Notes: generated by a model from the letters alone, not told the origin. Positions 1-7,863 are shown, numbered from the stretch's first letter. The stretch: DNA of 7,863 nt from an uncultured bacterium (GCA_903842475.1 CAIMMA010000677.1:1-7863); one strand, 5' to 3'. Numbers and translations are program-made.

Positions 1-341
1 CAGGTGTTGTAGGGGATGACATCGAGTTCCATGCCCAGGGTTCCGAGGTCGAAGCCCTTTTCCTTGAGAATCTCGGGGATCATCTTCAGGCTCTTGACCT
101 CCATGATCTGTTCGATCGGCGATTCCTGGAGGGCCCGGCTATAGCTCTTGCGAACCATGAGGATGGGCTTGCCGGTACGGGGCACGAACAGATGGCAGCT
201 TTGCGAGGTGCCGCTGAGGTAAAACAGATTGGTGTGGTGGACAATCAGGGCGCCGTCCTGGCCCGATGCGGCAAGGGTTTCCTGAAAGGCCTGAATGCGG
301 GCATCAACTTCACTTTTCGGTGTGTAGAGCATGTGCGTCAT
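1..341 (-). CDS. M24 family (Xaa-Pro peptidase-like) N-terminal part, partial gene
   Basis: The first 113 residues are visible; the gene continues past the left edge. The translation begins MTHMLYTPKSEVDARI and has the look of the creatinase/prolidase N-terminal domain that precedes the M24 metallopeptidase fold: a leading helix with LAASGQDGALIV (about 23-34), then NLFYLSGTSQ (38-47), then strand and turn LFVPRTGKPILMVRK (51-65). Family members are cytoplasmic enzymes that cleave Xaa-Pro bonds with two metal ions. The metal-binding catalytic domain lies outside the window, so activity cannot be confirmed. The ATG at 339-341 is preceded by AAGGGG (349-354) with a 7-base spacer, which supports this start. 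The gene follows the polyamine operon by 143 bases and has its own promoter-like sequence, so it is probably a separate transcription unit, possibly with read-through. Family assignment is fairly sure; the exact substrate is not. Confidence 0.85.
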   Translation of the reverse strand, partial: MTHMLYTPKSEVDARIQAFQETLAASGQDGALIVHHTNLFYLSGTSQSCHLFVPRTGKPILMVRKSYSRALQESPIEQIMEVKSLKMIPEILKEKGFDLGTLGMELDVIPYNT

Positions 342-403
342 GGATCGTCCCCTTGTGAGTAAGTTCGAAACAACGTACTGGTTTAACAGCAAAGATGTGG
401 GCC

Positions 404-432
404 ACGGTATTCAAGAAACCAGCATCTGTCAA
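404..432 (-). promoter_or_regulatory. Sigma70-like promoter for the M24 peptidase gene
   Basis: On the minus strand there is a perfect -35 hexamer TTGACA (427-432), a 17-base spacer, and TACCGT (404-409), which matches the -10 consensus at three of six positions. It lies about 60 bases upstream of the M24 start codon in an otherwise gene-free gap. The optimal spacing and perfect -35 support it; the weak -10 suggests modest strength or activator help. Confidence 0.5.
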
Positions 433-484
433 TGGGAAGTCAGGGGGGCCTTGCCGCTTGAGCAACCGGCGGAGGGGTGGCGTT

Positions 485-1665
485 TCAGGAAAGCCGGGAT
501 TTGAAATCTTCGTAGCCGAAGTGGCGCACCAGGGTCAAATGGTCGGTATCGGGCCGGTAGAGGATGATCGAGGGCAACTGGACCCCGTTGAAGGTGTTGG
601 TTTTGACCATGGTGTAGATGGCCATGTCGGTGAACACCAGCCGGTCGCCGGCCGCCAGCGGGGCGTCAAAGGAATATTCGCCGGCCACGTCGCCGGCCAG
701 GCAGGAAAGCCCGCCGATCCGGCAGGTCCAGGCCTTTTCACCGGGCAGGCCTGAGCCGATGATATGGGGACGGTAGGGCATCTCAAGGACATCGGGCATA
801 TGGGCCGGCACCGAGCCGTCGATGATCGCCACCGGGATGTCGGCCTGGACCACATCGAGCACCGTGGTCACCAGGTAGCCGCAGTTGAGCGCCACCGCCT
901 CGCCTGGCTCCAGGTAGACCCGGGTCCCCCAGCGGGCCTGGAAGCGGTTGACGATGGCGACCAACAGATCGAGATCGTACCCTTCGCGGGTGATATGATG
1001 GCCGCCGCCGAAGTTGACGTAGGCCATCTGCGGCAGGATTTCGGCAAACGCGGCCTCGACCGCGGTCACGGTCCGTTCCAGGCAGTCGGCGTCCTGCTCG
1101 CAGAGGTTGTGCCAGTGCAGGCCGGTGATGCCGCTGAGTTTATCGGTCTGGAAATCCCGGCGGCGGATGCCCAGTCGCGAACCGGGCGCGCAGGGGTCGT
1201 AGATGGGCGTGGCGCCTTCCGAGTGCTCGGGATTGATCCGCAGGCCGAATGCAAGCCGTCGGCCCGCGGCCCCTGCGGCCTGTTCGGCCAGGTCGCGGAA
1301 TCGCTCCAGCTGGGCAAAGGAATTGAACACCAGGTGATCGCTGGTGACGGCCAGTTGCTCGATATCGGCGGCCGAATAGGCGGCGGCAAAGCTGTGGACC
1401 TCGCGGCCGAATTCTTCGCGTCCCAGCCGGGCCTCGTGCGGCGAACTGGCGCAGACCCCGTCGAGGAACTCGGCCAGCAGGGGAAAGACCCGGAACATGG
1501 CAAAACATTTCAGCGCCAGCAGGATCTTGCAGCCGGTGCGGGCCTTGACCCGCCCGAGGATCGCCAGGTTGTCGGCCAGCAGTCCTTCGTCGACCACAAA
1601 GGCCGGCGTGGTCACCCGGGTCGGGTCGAACCGGCAGGCATGCCGGCCCTCGTAACGGCCTGTGG

Positions 1666-1669
<4 letters not shown>
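485..1669 (-). CDS. nspC: Carboxynorspermidine/carboxyspermidine decarboxylase
   Basis: A 394-residue PLP-dependent decarboxylase of the alanine racemase-like (fold III) group. It removes CO2 from carboxyspermidine or carboxynorspermidine to give spermidine or norspermidine, the last step of the SAM-independent polyamine route. Visible marks are TPAFVVDE (21-28), the PLP lysine in LLALKCFAMF (K54), SSPHEARLG (75-83), the phosphate-binding glycines NFGGGHH (219-225), EPGEA (254-258), and the SCLAGD motif (322-327) expected to give the active-site cysteine from the partner subunit. Length fits the family. The start is GTG at 1667-1669, overlapping the previous stop as GTGA, with AGGTGG seven bases upstream, so translation is probably coupled to the dehydrogenase. 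The substrate is more likely carboxyspermidine, because an arginine decarboxylase is in the same operon; family members can accept both, so this preference is inferred. Confidence 0.95.
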
Positions 1670-2856
<1,187 letters not shown>

Positions 2857-2862
2857 GGTGTG

Positions 2863-2868
2863 CTCCTT
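2863..2868 (-). promoter_or_regulatory. Ribosome binding site of the carboxy(nor)spermidine dehydrogenase gene
   Basis: AAGGAG on the minus strand, six bases from the ATG at 2854-2856. It decides the start: the reading frame stays open upstream to 3048, but that stretch lies inside the speA coding region in another frame. Confidence 0.8.
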
Positions 2869-2896
2869 GGGGGTTGTCAGGCTCGGGTAAGTCTGG

Positions 2897-4811
2897 TTAT
2901 CGTTCAAAATACGTATAGCCGCGCAGCCCAGCCTCATACGCCTGGACGATCTCCCGCCGTTCCTGGGCGCTAATCCTGCCGGAGCGCACCGCCTGCTCCG
3001 CGGTCTCACGGAAACGGACGAACAGCCGCTTGGGATCGTACTGGACATAGCTCAACACCTCGGCCACCGTATCCCCTTCCTGTTCGCTGACGAATTCATA
3101 CTCGCCGTTATGCTGGATGCGGATGGTGACCACGTTGGTGTCACCCAGGAGGTTGTGGAGATCGCCGAGGGTCTCCTGGTAGGCGCCGACCAGGAAGGCG
3201 CCGAGGAAGTATTCCTCGTAGGGCTTGAGCTCGTGCAGGGGCAGGTAGTGCTTGACCCCCCGCTTGTCGATAAACTGGTCGATCTTGCCGTCGCAGTCGC
3301 AGGTGATGTCGGCAAGGATGCCCTTGCGGTGCGGTTCCTCGTCGAGGCGGTGGATCGGCATGATCGGAAACAGCTGGCCGATGGCCCAGGCGTCGGGCAG
3401 GGACTGGAAGACACTGAAATTGCAGTAATAAAAATCAGACAGCACCCGGTCGAGGTCGATCAGCTCGGTGCTGGGGTTTTTCAGCTCCTTGGAGAGCCGG
3501 CTGATCTCGTTGATGGTGGTCCAGAACAGCTGTTCGGCCAAGGAGCGTTCGCGCAGGCTGATCTGGCCGTTTTGAAACAGCCGCCGGGTTTCGTCGCGGT
3601 AGAAGATGGCGTCGTTGAACACCTCCTGGATGTTGCGAACGGTCAGGTCCTTGAGCGCCTGCTTCATGTATTCGAGCTGGGGCGGGCAGCCCTCGGGCAG
3701 CTGCTCCGGCAGGGGGTCGGCCTGGAACTGGGTGACGTCGAGGATGTTGAACAGCAGGATCGAATAGTAGGCGACCAGGGCCCGGCCCGATTCGGTGATG
3801 ATGATCGGGTGGGGGATGTTCTCCGCCTCCAGCGAGGTCATCACCGCCTCGATGATGTCGGTGCAGTACTCCTTGAGGGTATAGTTGCGGCTGGAGAGGA
3901 AATTAGACTGGGGAGCCGTCGTAATCCACCGCCAGGCCGCCGCCGAGATCGAGATATTCGACCTTGGCGCCTTCCTTGATCAGCCCGGCGTAGACCCGGC
4001 AGGCTTCATTGACCGCGGTACGGATCTCGCGGATGTTGGAGATCTGTGAACCCAGATGGTAGTGGACCAGCTTGAGGCAGTCGAGCATGCCGGCCTCGGT
4101 GAGCAGGTCCACCGCCTGGATGATCTGGCTGGTGTTGAGGCCGAAGATGGAGCGCTCACCGCCGGATTCCGACCAATGGCCGCCGGCCTGGGCGGAAAGC
4201 TTGATGCGGATGCCGAGGATGGGTTTGGCGTTCAGCGCCTTGGAGCGTTCAATGATCAGCGGCAGTTCGTCGGGCATCTCCACCACCAGGATGCAGGTGA
4301 AGCCGATCTTGGTGGCATAGAGGCCGAGGTCGATGAACTCCTCGTCCTTGTAGCCGTTGCAGATCAGCACCGCCTTCTTGTCGCGCATCATCCCCATGGC
4401 GGCGATCAGCTCCGCCTTGGAACCGGCTTCCAGGCCGTGATGGTAGCGGCTGCCGAATTGGGTGATTTTTTCCACCACCTGCTTCTGCTGGTTGACTTTG
4501 ATCGGGTAGGCGCCCATGAAGGTGTTGGTGTAGCCCAACTCCTCCATGGCGGAACGGAAGGTTTCGTTGAGGCTGGTGATCTGGGCGTCCAGGATGTTTT
4601 CGATGCGCAGCAGCACCGGCATGTCGAAGCCGCGCTCGCGAATGCCGTTGGAAATGGCGGCAATGCTCACCGCCCGATCGGCGGCGCCGGGTTCGGGCAT
4701 GACCATCATGTCGCCGTTCTCGGCCACGAAAAAATAGCCGCCGCCCCATTCGGAGACCCCGTAGAGATCCGACGACTTGTTAATATTCCAACGTTCCATG
4801 GTGTAGTTCAA
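2897..4811 (-). pseudogene. speA: Biosynthetic arginine decarboxylase, interrupted by a one-base frameshift
   Basis: SpeA is a PLP-dependent enzyme that converts arginine to agmatine, the first step to putrescine. In the given sequence it is split into an N-terminal frame (4811 to 3903, 302 residues) and a C-terminal frame (out to 2897). Dropping one base from the C run at 3910-3913 joins them into 637 residues, the usual SpeA length. The N-terminal part has the PLP lysine in AYPIKVNQQKQ (K105), GLEAGSKAE (126-134), HYHLGSQI (250-257) and LDLGGGLAVDYDGS (287-300). After the joint come QSNFLSSRNYTLKEY, ITESGRALVAYYS, CDCDGKIDQFID and FLVGAYQETLGDLHNLLGDT, all SpeA-like. Neither half should work alone. 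The start is taken as TTG (4809-4811), 5-7 bases from AGGAGGAG; an ATG four codons on (4797-4799) resembles the usual MERW start but is 17 or more bases from that site. It is the first gene of the polyamine operon. It may be intact in the organism if the extra base is a sequencing error. Confidence 0.92.
3903..3913 (-). other. Frameshift site in speA (one extra C in a C4 run, then premature TAA)
   Basis: The minus strand reads GGC TCC CCA GTC TAA, giving GSPV and a stop at 3903-3905. With three C instead of four (run 3910-3913) it reads GGC TCC CAG TCT AAT TTC, giving GSQSNF and joining smoothly to the downstream SpeA frame. The protein similarity switches frame within a few codons of this run, so the extra base can be placed closely. 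Confidence 0.9.
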
Positions 4812-4816
4812 CGATA

Positions 4817-4824
4817 CTCCTCCT
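4817..4824 (-). promoter_or_regulatory. Strong ribosome binding site of speA
   Basis: AGGAGGAG on the minus strand, a near-perfect Shine-Dalgarno sequence. It is five bases (seven from the AGGAGG core) upstream of TTG at 4809-4811 and 17 or more bases upstream of the ATG at 4797-4799. The spacing favours the TTG start. Confidence 0.8.
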
Positions 4825-4845
4825 GCAGAGAAAACTTGTCCTTTT

Positions 4846-4872
4846 ATAATAAACCCGGAGGCCCTGCGTCAA
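4846..4872 (-). promoter_or_regulatory. Possible sigma70-like promoter of the polyamine operon
   Basis: Minus strand TTGACG (4867-4872) and TATTAT (4846-4851), each one base off consensus, separated by a short 15-base spacer. The AT-rich stretch of the -10 stands out from the GC-rich surroundings and lies 35 bases upstream of the speA start. A perfect 10-base palindrome CCACCGGTGG (4875-4884) sits two bases upstream of the -35 and could be an operator. The short spacer lowers confidence. Confidence 0.45.
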
Positions 4873-4917
4873 GGCCACCGGTGGATTCTAGCTGAAATCT
4901 AACAATGCTGCCTGTTT

Positions 4918-6036
4918 TCAGTAAAGCAAGCGGATTTCCTGCTCCTTGCCACCGTCCATTGGCTGATGGAGGGTGAGTTTCCGGCCGGTGGCGACCGCCT
5001 CTTGATAGGCGCCACGGTAGAGGCTGCCGCCCTGGCGCCGCATCCGCCGCAGTCGGGGATAGCGGGTGGCGACGAAATCATCGAGCCGCTGCTCCTCTCG
5101 AAGGGCAGGAAGTCCGGTTGACGGTGGCGCTTGCTCTTTCGAGGCGGCTCCGGCGGCGCGGGAGCGTTCCAGCGTTTCCCGGAATCCGGCCAGCAGGCCG
5201 AGGTAGTAGCTCTTTTTGGCGATGCGGCCGTTGCCACCGAAACCGGCCCGGTTCTTCTGCCACAGGGTCTGCAGTCGGTTTTCGAGGAAATGGTAGCAGT
5301 GTTCGGCAATGGCCACCTGTTCCTCGCGGCCCAGCAGCTCGATGGTTTTCAACGACACATCCCCATGGGGATCGTAGAGCGAGGAGCAGATCACCCGCAC
5401 CGAAAAACAGCCCTCCAGGATGCTGCAGATCGATTTGCGGTGTGCGGGCAGGGTCTGCTGGCCGGTGTTGATGGTCCGGTGCACCAGCCCCTGGTCCTCG
5501 GCCAGGGCCGCAAAGTCGAGGCGGTGGCGGTCGAGGAGTTCTCCGGCCCGCTGCACGGCCAGTGCCGCCTCATGCTCGTTGTCCGAGCTGCCCAGGGCCA
5601 GCAGTTTCCGGACCTTGTCGATGATCTGCCGGCCCTGCTCGGTGGCCGCCGACGCGGCCGGCAGGGCGGCAATTTCTTCGGCCAGATCCGCCGAGGGCCG
5701 GTGGAACGAAGCATCGAGGCCCAGGAGGGTGCAGGCCTGGCGAAAGAGCGGGCCGTGGCCGGCATCGTCCCGGTGGTAGAGTTCGCTGCAGATCTGGTGG
5801 GCCATCTCGTGCTTGAGCACCTGCAGGGTCAGGTTCCAGGGGTGGTTGGCGATCAGGTGGCGGCTGAGGCTCAAGCTCCGGTCCGTGGCCGACCAGCAGC
5901 CCAGTTGCCGGGTATTGCTGTTGAGGGTCAGGATCGGGGGCTCCAGGCGGACCCGGTACTGATAGCAGATGTAGTGGTATTCCCGATCCAGCTGGCAGAG
6001 GCAACTTTCCTGCAGGCGGCTGTCGATGGCTTCCAT
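4918..6036 (-). CDS. SprT-like zinc metalloprotein with a DUF2786-type region
   Basis: A 372-residue soluble protein with no signal peptide or membrane segment. The N-terminal part (about 1-115) is SprT-like: HEMAH at 76-80 gives two zinc ligands and the catalytic glutamate (E77), and DAGHGPLFRQAC (91-102) supplies the likely third ligand H94, the arrangement seen in SprT/Spartan proteins. The middle (about 138-180), with IIDKVRKLLALGSSDNEHEA and QRAGELLDRHRLDF, matches DUF2786, a domain of unknown function. The rest, ending in the basic GAYQEAVATGRKL, resembles the region that usually follows DUF2786. The zinc ribbon found at the C-terminus of many SprT proteins is not visible. Spartan-type proteases degrade DNA-bound proteins, but a similar role here is only a guess. 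The ATG at 6034-6036 lies 3 bases after the M48 stop, with GAGGGG just upstream inside that gene, so the two are probably co-transcribed and translationally coupled. Confidence 0.85.
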   Translation of the reverse strand: MEAIDSRLQESCLCQLDREYHYICYQYRVRLEPPILTLNSNTRQLGCWSATDRSLSLSRHLIANHPWNLTLQVLKHEMAHQICSELYHRDDAGHGPLFRQACTLLGLDASFHRPSADLAEEIAALPAASAATEQGRQIIDKVRKLLALGSSDNEHEAALAVQRAGELLDRHRLDFAALAEDQGLVHRTINTGQQTLPAHRKSICSILEGCFSVRVICSSLYDPHGDVSLKTIELLGREEQVAIAEHCYHFLENRLQTLWQKNRAGFGGNGRIAKKSYYLGLLAGFRETLERSRAAGAASKEQAPPSTGLPALREEQRLDDFVATRYPRLRRMRRQGGSLYRGAYQEAVATGRKLTLHQPMDGGKEQEIRLLY

Positions 6037-6039
6037 GGC

Positions 6040-7302
6040 TCAGGCCCCCTCTGCCCGGGTCGGCAACTGCCGCAGGGCCGTGATCCGCGCCAGCACCGGC
6101 GGGTGGCTGTGATTGAGCCAGACGTTGAGCGGGTGCGGGGTCAGGTTGGCGAGGTTGTTGACGCTCAACTTCTTCAGCCCGCTGATCAGGGCCTCGCCAT
6201 TGCCGCCGGTCTCAGCGGCGAAGCGGTCGGCCTGGTACTCGTTGCGCCGGGAAAAAGCGTTGAAGCCGATGCTGATCAGGGTGGAAATGGGGGCGTAAAG
6301 AAAGCCGAAAAAGACCAGGCCGGCGTAGACCGAGAGCTGTTCCATGCCAAAGGCGGCGAACAGCCCCTGGTTGCCGAGAAAAAGCGAGAGGATGAAAAAC
6401 ATGATCCCCATCTGCAGGATGGAGAGGAGCATCATGCTGAGGATGTGCTTCAACTTGTAGTGGCCCATTTCATGGGCGAGCACCGCGACAATCTCCGAAT
6501 TCGTGAGCTTGTCCATCAGGGTGTCGAAAAAGACGATGCGGCGGAAGCGGCCGAACCCGGTGAAAAAGGCGTTGACCCGGGTCGAGCGCTTGGAGCCGTC
6601 CATGGTGTAGATCCCCTGCATGGCAAAGTGCTGGGACGCCGCGTAGCGGGTGATGGCTTCTTTGAGTTCACCTTCGGCCAGCGGGATGAATTTGTTGAAC
6701 AGCGGCATGATCAGCACCGGGGCGAGGAACTGGACCACCAGGACGAAAACCACGGCGGCGATCCAGCAATACAACCAGGCGAGCGAGCCGCTGGTTTCAA
6801 AAAACCAGAGGATGGCGCCGAGCAGCGGCCCGCCGAGCAGCACGGTCAGGAGGATGGCCTTGAGGCCGTCGAGGATAAAGGTGGTGATGGTGGTGGTGTT
6901 GAAGCCGAACCGCTGTTCGATCACAAAGGTGGCATACACCGAAAACGGCAGCCCCAGGATGGAGGAGAGCAGCGCCAGCATCCCGGTGAACAGCAAACCG
7001 GTGGGGATGGAGGAGAACCCGAAGCTCCGGGCGGCCTGATCAACCAGGTTGAAACCGCCCGCCAGGATGAACACCAGGGTCAGGGCCAGGCTCACGGTGG
7101 ACTGGATCAGGGCAAAGCGGGTGGTCGCCCGGGAGTACTCCTGCGAGCGTTCATACGGTTCCGGGTCGGAGACCCCGATGTACTCCGCCGGCAGTTGCGG
7201 GGTCAGCGAGCGGAGATTGAGCACGGCCACCACCAGTTCCAGCAGGTAGCCCAGGAGGAGAATCCCCAGTATAAAAATAAGATAGCCATTCAACGCGATC
7301 AT
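6040..7302 (-). CDS. M48 family (Ste24/CAAX protease-like) integral membrane zinc endopeptidase
   Basis: A 420-residue polytopic inner-membrane zinc protease. The catalytic motif HEMGH is at 277-281 (E278 catalytic), with the third ligand E355 in NEYQADRFA (354-362) and the family-typical SHPPVLARI (399-407). Other Ste24-like marks are EQRFGFNTTT (129-138) and NAFFTGFGRFRRIVFFDTLM (244-263). Hydrophobic segments at about 5-30, 66-82, 101-125, 145-168, 173-200, 286-312 and 325-347 give the seven helices of Ste24 proteins. The length fits Ste24 (over 400 residues) rather than HtpX (about 290). Bacterial members lack prenylated CAAX substrates as far as known and are thought to act in membrane protein quality control; the substrate here is unknown. 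The ATG start at 7300-7302 leads straight into a hydrophobic segment, but its ribosome binding site is poor. It is the first gene of the pair with the SprT-like gene, 3 bases downstream. Confidence 0.93.
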   Translation of the reverse strand: MIALNGYLIFILGILLLGYLLELVVAVLNLRSLTPQLPAEYIGVSDPEPYERSQEYSRATTRFALIQSTVSLALTLVFILAGGFNLVDQAARSFGFSSIPTGLLFTGMLALLSSILGLPFSVYATFVIEQRFGFNTTTITTFILDGLKAILLTVLLGGPLLGAILWFFETSGSLAWLYCWIAAVVFVLVVQFLAPVLIMPLFNKFIPLAEGELKEAITRYAASQHFAMQGIYTMDGSKRSTRVNAFFTGFGRFRRIVFFDTLMDKLTNSEIVAVLAHEMGHYKLKHILSMMLLSILQMGIMFFILSLFLGNQGLFAAFGMEQLSVYAGLVFFGFLYAPISTLISIGFNAFSRRNEYQADRFAAETGGNGEALISGLKKLSVNNLANLTPHPLNVWLNHSHPPVLARITALRQLPTRAEGA

Positions 7303-7329
7303 TGGAGTTACCGTCTTTCAGATTGTTTC

Positions 7330-7353
7330 TTGCATGCCCGGGTGCTGATGCAA
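7330..7353. repeat. Short inverted repeat upstream of the M48 gene
   Basis: TTGCAT (7330-7335) and ATGCAA (7348-7353) form 6-base arms around a 12-base GC-rich centre, 28 bases upstream of the M48 start. It could be a protein binding site or a small hairpin in the leader, but arms this short can arise by chance. Confidence 0.25.
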
Positions 7354-7413
7354 TACAGGAGATCAGCAGGGGGTGCAAGTCAATAGTAGGGTTTGATTGT
7401 CAAGGTGCTGATG
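7341..7413. repeat. Pair of 10-base direct repeats in the divergent gap
   Basis: GGTGCTGATG occurs at 7341-7350 and 7404-7413, exactly 63 bases apart, about six helical turns. It lies between two divergent genes (M48 on the minus strand, membrane protein on the plus strand). A TTGACA on the minus strand (7398-7403) abuts the second copy, but I found no well-spaced -10 for it, so the M48 promoter remains unassigned. Confidence 0.35.
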
Positions 7414-7495
7414 TTTTGTTGATTTGCGGTTTAATTTCGCCGCGGGTGAAGGTCGCCCGGGCAGCGCCCTCCGGGTCGATGGGCTGGCTTGCTGT

Positions 7496-7524
7496 TTGAC
7501 AGGGACGGCGCGGTGCCGTATAGA
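7496..7524 (+). promoter_or_regulatory. Near-consensus sigma70 promoter for the plus-strand membrane protein
   Basis: TTGACA (7496-7501), a 17-base spacer and TATAGA (7519-7524) give a perfect -35, optimal spacing and five of six -10 matches. Transcription would start near 7530, about 38 bases before the ATG at 7568, leaving a short leader that contains the ribosome binding site. Confidence 0.8.
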
Positions 7525-7567
7525 AAAGAAAACAGCCCCCAGCCCAGAGGACCAGAGGAGAAAAAGC

Positions 7568-7863
7568 ATGGAACAGCACCCGCAATCGTCGAGACTCACA
7601 GGACTTCAGGTGGTCGGCATCGTGACGACCGCCATGCTGCTCACCATCGCGGTCACGCTTTTGATCGTTAAAATCTGGGTCCTTCCCCAACCGTTTGAAC
7701 CTGTTGTGCTCAGTCTGGCGGAAGAACAGCGGCTGGAACGGAAGCTGGAGCGGTTCGAGCAGTGGGGCGGCCGGTCAGCCGCGGTTCGTCCGGCACCTAA
7801 AAGGACCGGCCCGGCGGGAGAGGATCTTCAGCCGGAGGTGTACAGCGAAGCCGGCGCCTCCCG
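7568..7863 (+). CDS. Single-pass membrane protein of unknown function, partial gene
   Basis: The first 98 residues are visible; the gene runs off the right edge. It begins MEQHPQSSRLTGLQVVGIV and has one strong hydrophobic segment at about 13-38, ending with KIWVLPQPFEPVVLS. Next comes a charged, probably helical stretch EEQRLERKLERFEQW (52-66), then a proline- and charge-rich linker, then LQPEVYSEAGAS at the edge. The layout is a short cytoplasmic N-terminus, a membrane anchor and a periplasmic C-terminal part. It reminds me of uncharacterised anchored proteins of sulfate-reducing deltaproteobacteria, but that is recollection and gives no function. The ATG is well supported: GAGGAG (7555-7560) seven bases upstream and a near-consensus promoter at 7496-7524. 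It is divergent from the M48 gene, so co-regulation from the shared gap is possible. Confidence 0.8.
   Translation, partial: MEQHPQSSRLTGLQVVGIVTTAMLLTIAVTLLIVKIWVLPQPFEPVVLSLAEEQRLERKLERFEQWGGRSAAVRPAPKRTGPAGEDLQPEVYSEAGAS

Noticed and set aside
453..470. Hairpin after nspC as a terminator
   Set aside because: Imperfect stem (GCCG/CGGC with a mismatch above it) and no T run follows it.
2857..3048. N-terminal extension of the dehydrogenase frame
   Set aside because: It overlaps the end of speA, is low in recognisable content, and a good ribosome binding site sits directly before the internal ATG at 2854-2856.
2897..3844. C-terminal half of SpeA as an independent 315-residue gene
   Set aside because: No ribosome binding site is suitably placed before its ATG, it begins inside the conserved SpeA fold, and the SpeA similarity continues upstream of it to the C run.
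3110..4895. Plus-strand open frames of 289 and 279 codons opposite speA
   Set aside because: Antisense to both halves of arginine decarboxylase, whose motifs are unmistakable.
5131..7386. Very long plus-strand open frame (751 codons) opposite the SprT-like and M48 genes
   Set aside because: It is antisense to two well-supported genes with catalytic motifs. It is rich in Gly, Gln, Asp and His repeats typical of the reverse of high-GC codons, and has no recognisable domain.
7353..7403. Sigma70 or sigma54 promoter for the M48 gene
   Set aside because: TTGACA (7398-7403) and TTGACT (7378-7383) lack a -10 at workable spacing, and a TTGCAC site does not fit the sigma54 -24/-12 spacing.
7455..7490. 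GC-rich self-complementary stretch as a terminator
   Set aside because: Small stems are possible but no T run follows on either strand, and it lies just upstream of a promoter.
7363..7599. Minus-strand 78-codon open frame over the divergent gap
   Set aside because: It covers the plus-strand promoter and gene start, has no good ribosome binding site and shows no domain.

Overview
The window is GC-rich and densely coded, almost entirely on the minus strand, with one divergent gene at the right edge. The gene content (arginine decarboxylase plus the carboxyspermidine/carboxynorspermidine route of polyamine synthesis, a Ste24-type M48 protease and sigma70-like promoters) suggests a Gram-negative bacterium of the former Deltaproteobacteria, perhaps near Desulfobulbales. 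That assignment is an inference from gene content and protein resemblance, not from a marker gene.

Right to left along the minus strand, the first block (7302 to 4918) is a pair of unrelated zinc metalloproteins separated by 3 bases: a seven-helix integral membrane M48 peptidase and a soluble protein with a SprT-like HExxH centre followed by a DUF2786-type region. The second block (4811 to 485) is a polyamine operon. It has its own promoter-like sequence and a strong ribosome binding site, then speA (arginine decarboxylase), a carboxy(nor)spermidine dehydrogenase of the saccharopine dehydrogenase family, and carboxy(nor)spermidine decarboxylase (NspC family). The last two genes overlap in a GTGA. 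After a 143-base gap with a good sigma70-like promoter comes the start of an M24 (Xaa-Pro peptidase-like) gene that runs off the left edge.

The main oddity is in speA. As given, it is broken by one extra base in a run of four C (coding strand; 3910-3913), about 300 codons in. Removing one C restores a 637-residue protein of normal family length with intact motifs across the joint. This is either a sequencing or assembly error or a recent inactivating mutation. A programmed frameshift is conceivable but unsupported.

At the right edge, a plus-strand gene with a near-consensus promoter (TTGACA, 17 bases, TATAGA) and a good ribosome binding site encodes a single-pass membrane protein of unknown function that runs off the window. 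The 265-base gap between it and the M48 gene holds that promoter plus short direct and inverted repeats.

The polyamine genes work together: SpeA would make agmatine, enzymes not in this window would convert it to putrescine, and the dehydrogenase/decarboxylase pair would turn putrescine plus aspartate semialdehyde into spermidine without S-adenosylmethionine. I found no clearly new defence, mobile or RNA system. The best candidate for unexplored biology is the coupled M48 / SprT-DUF2786 pair.
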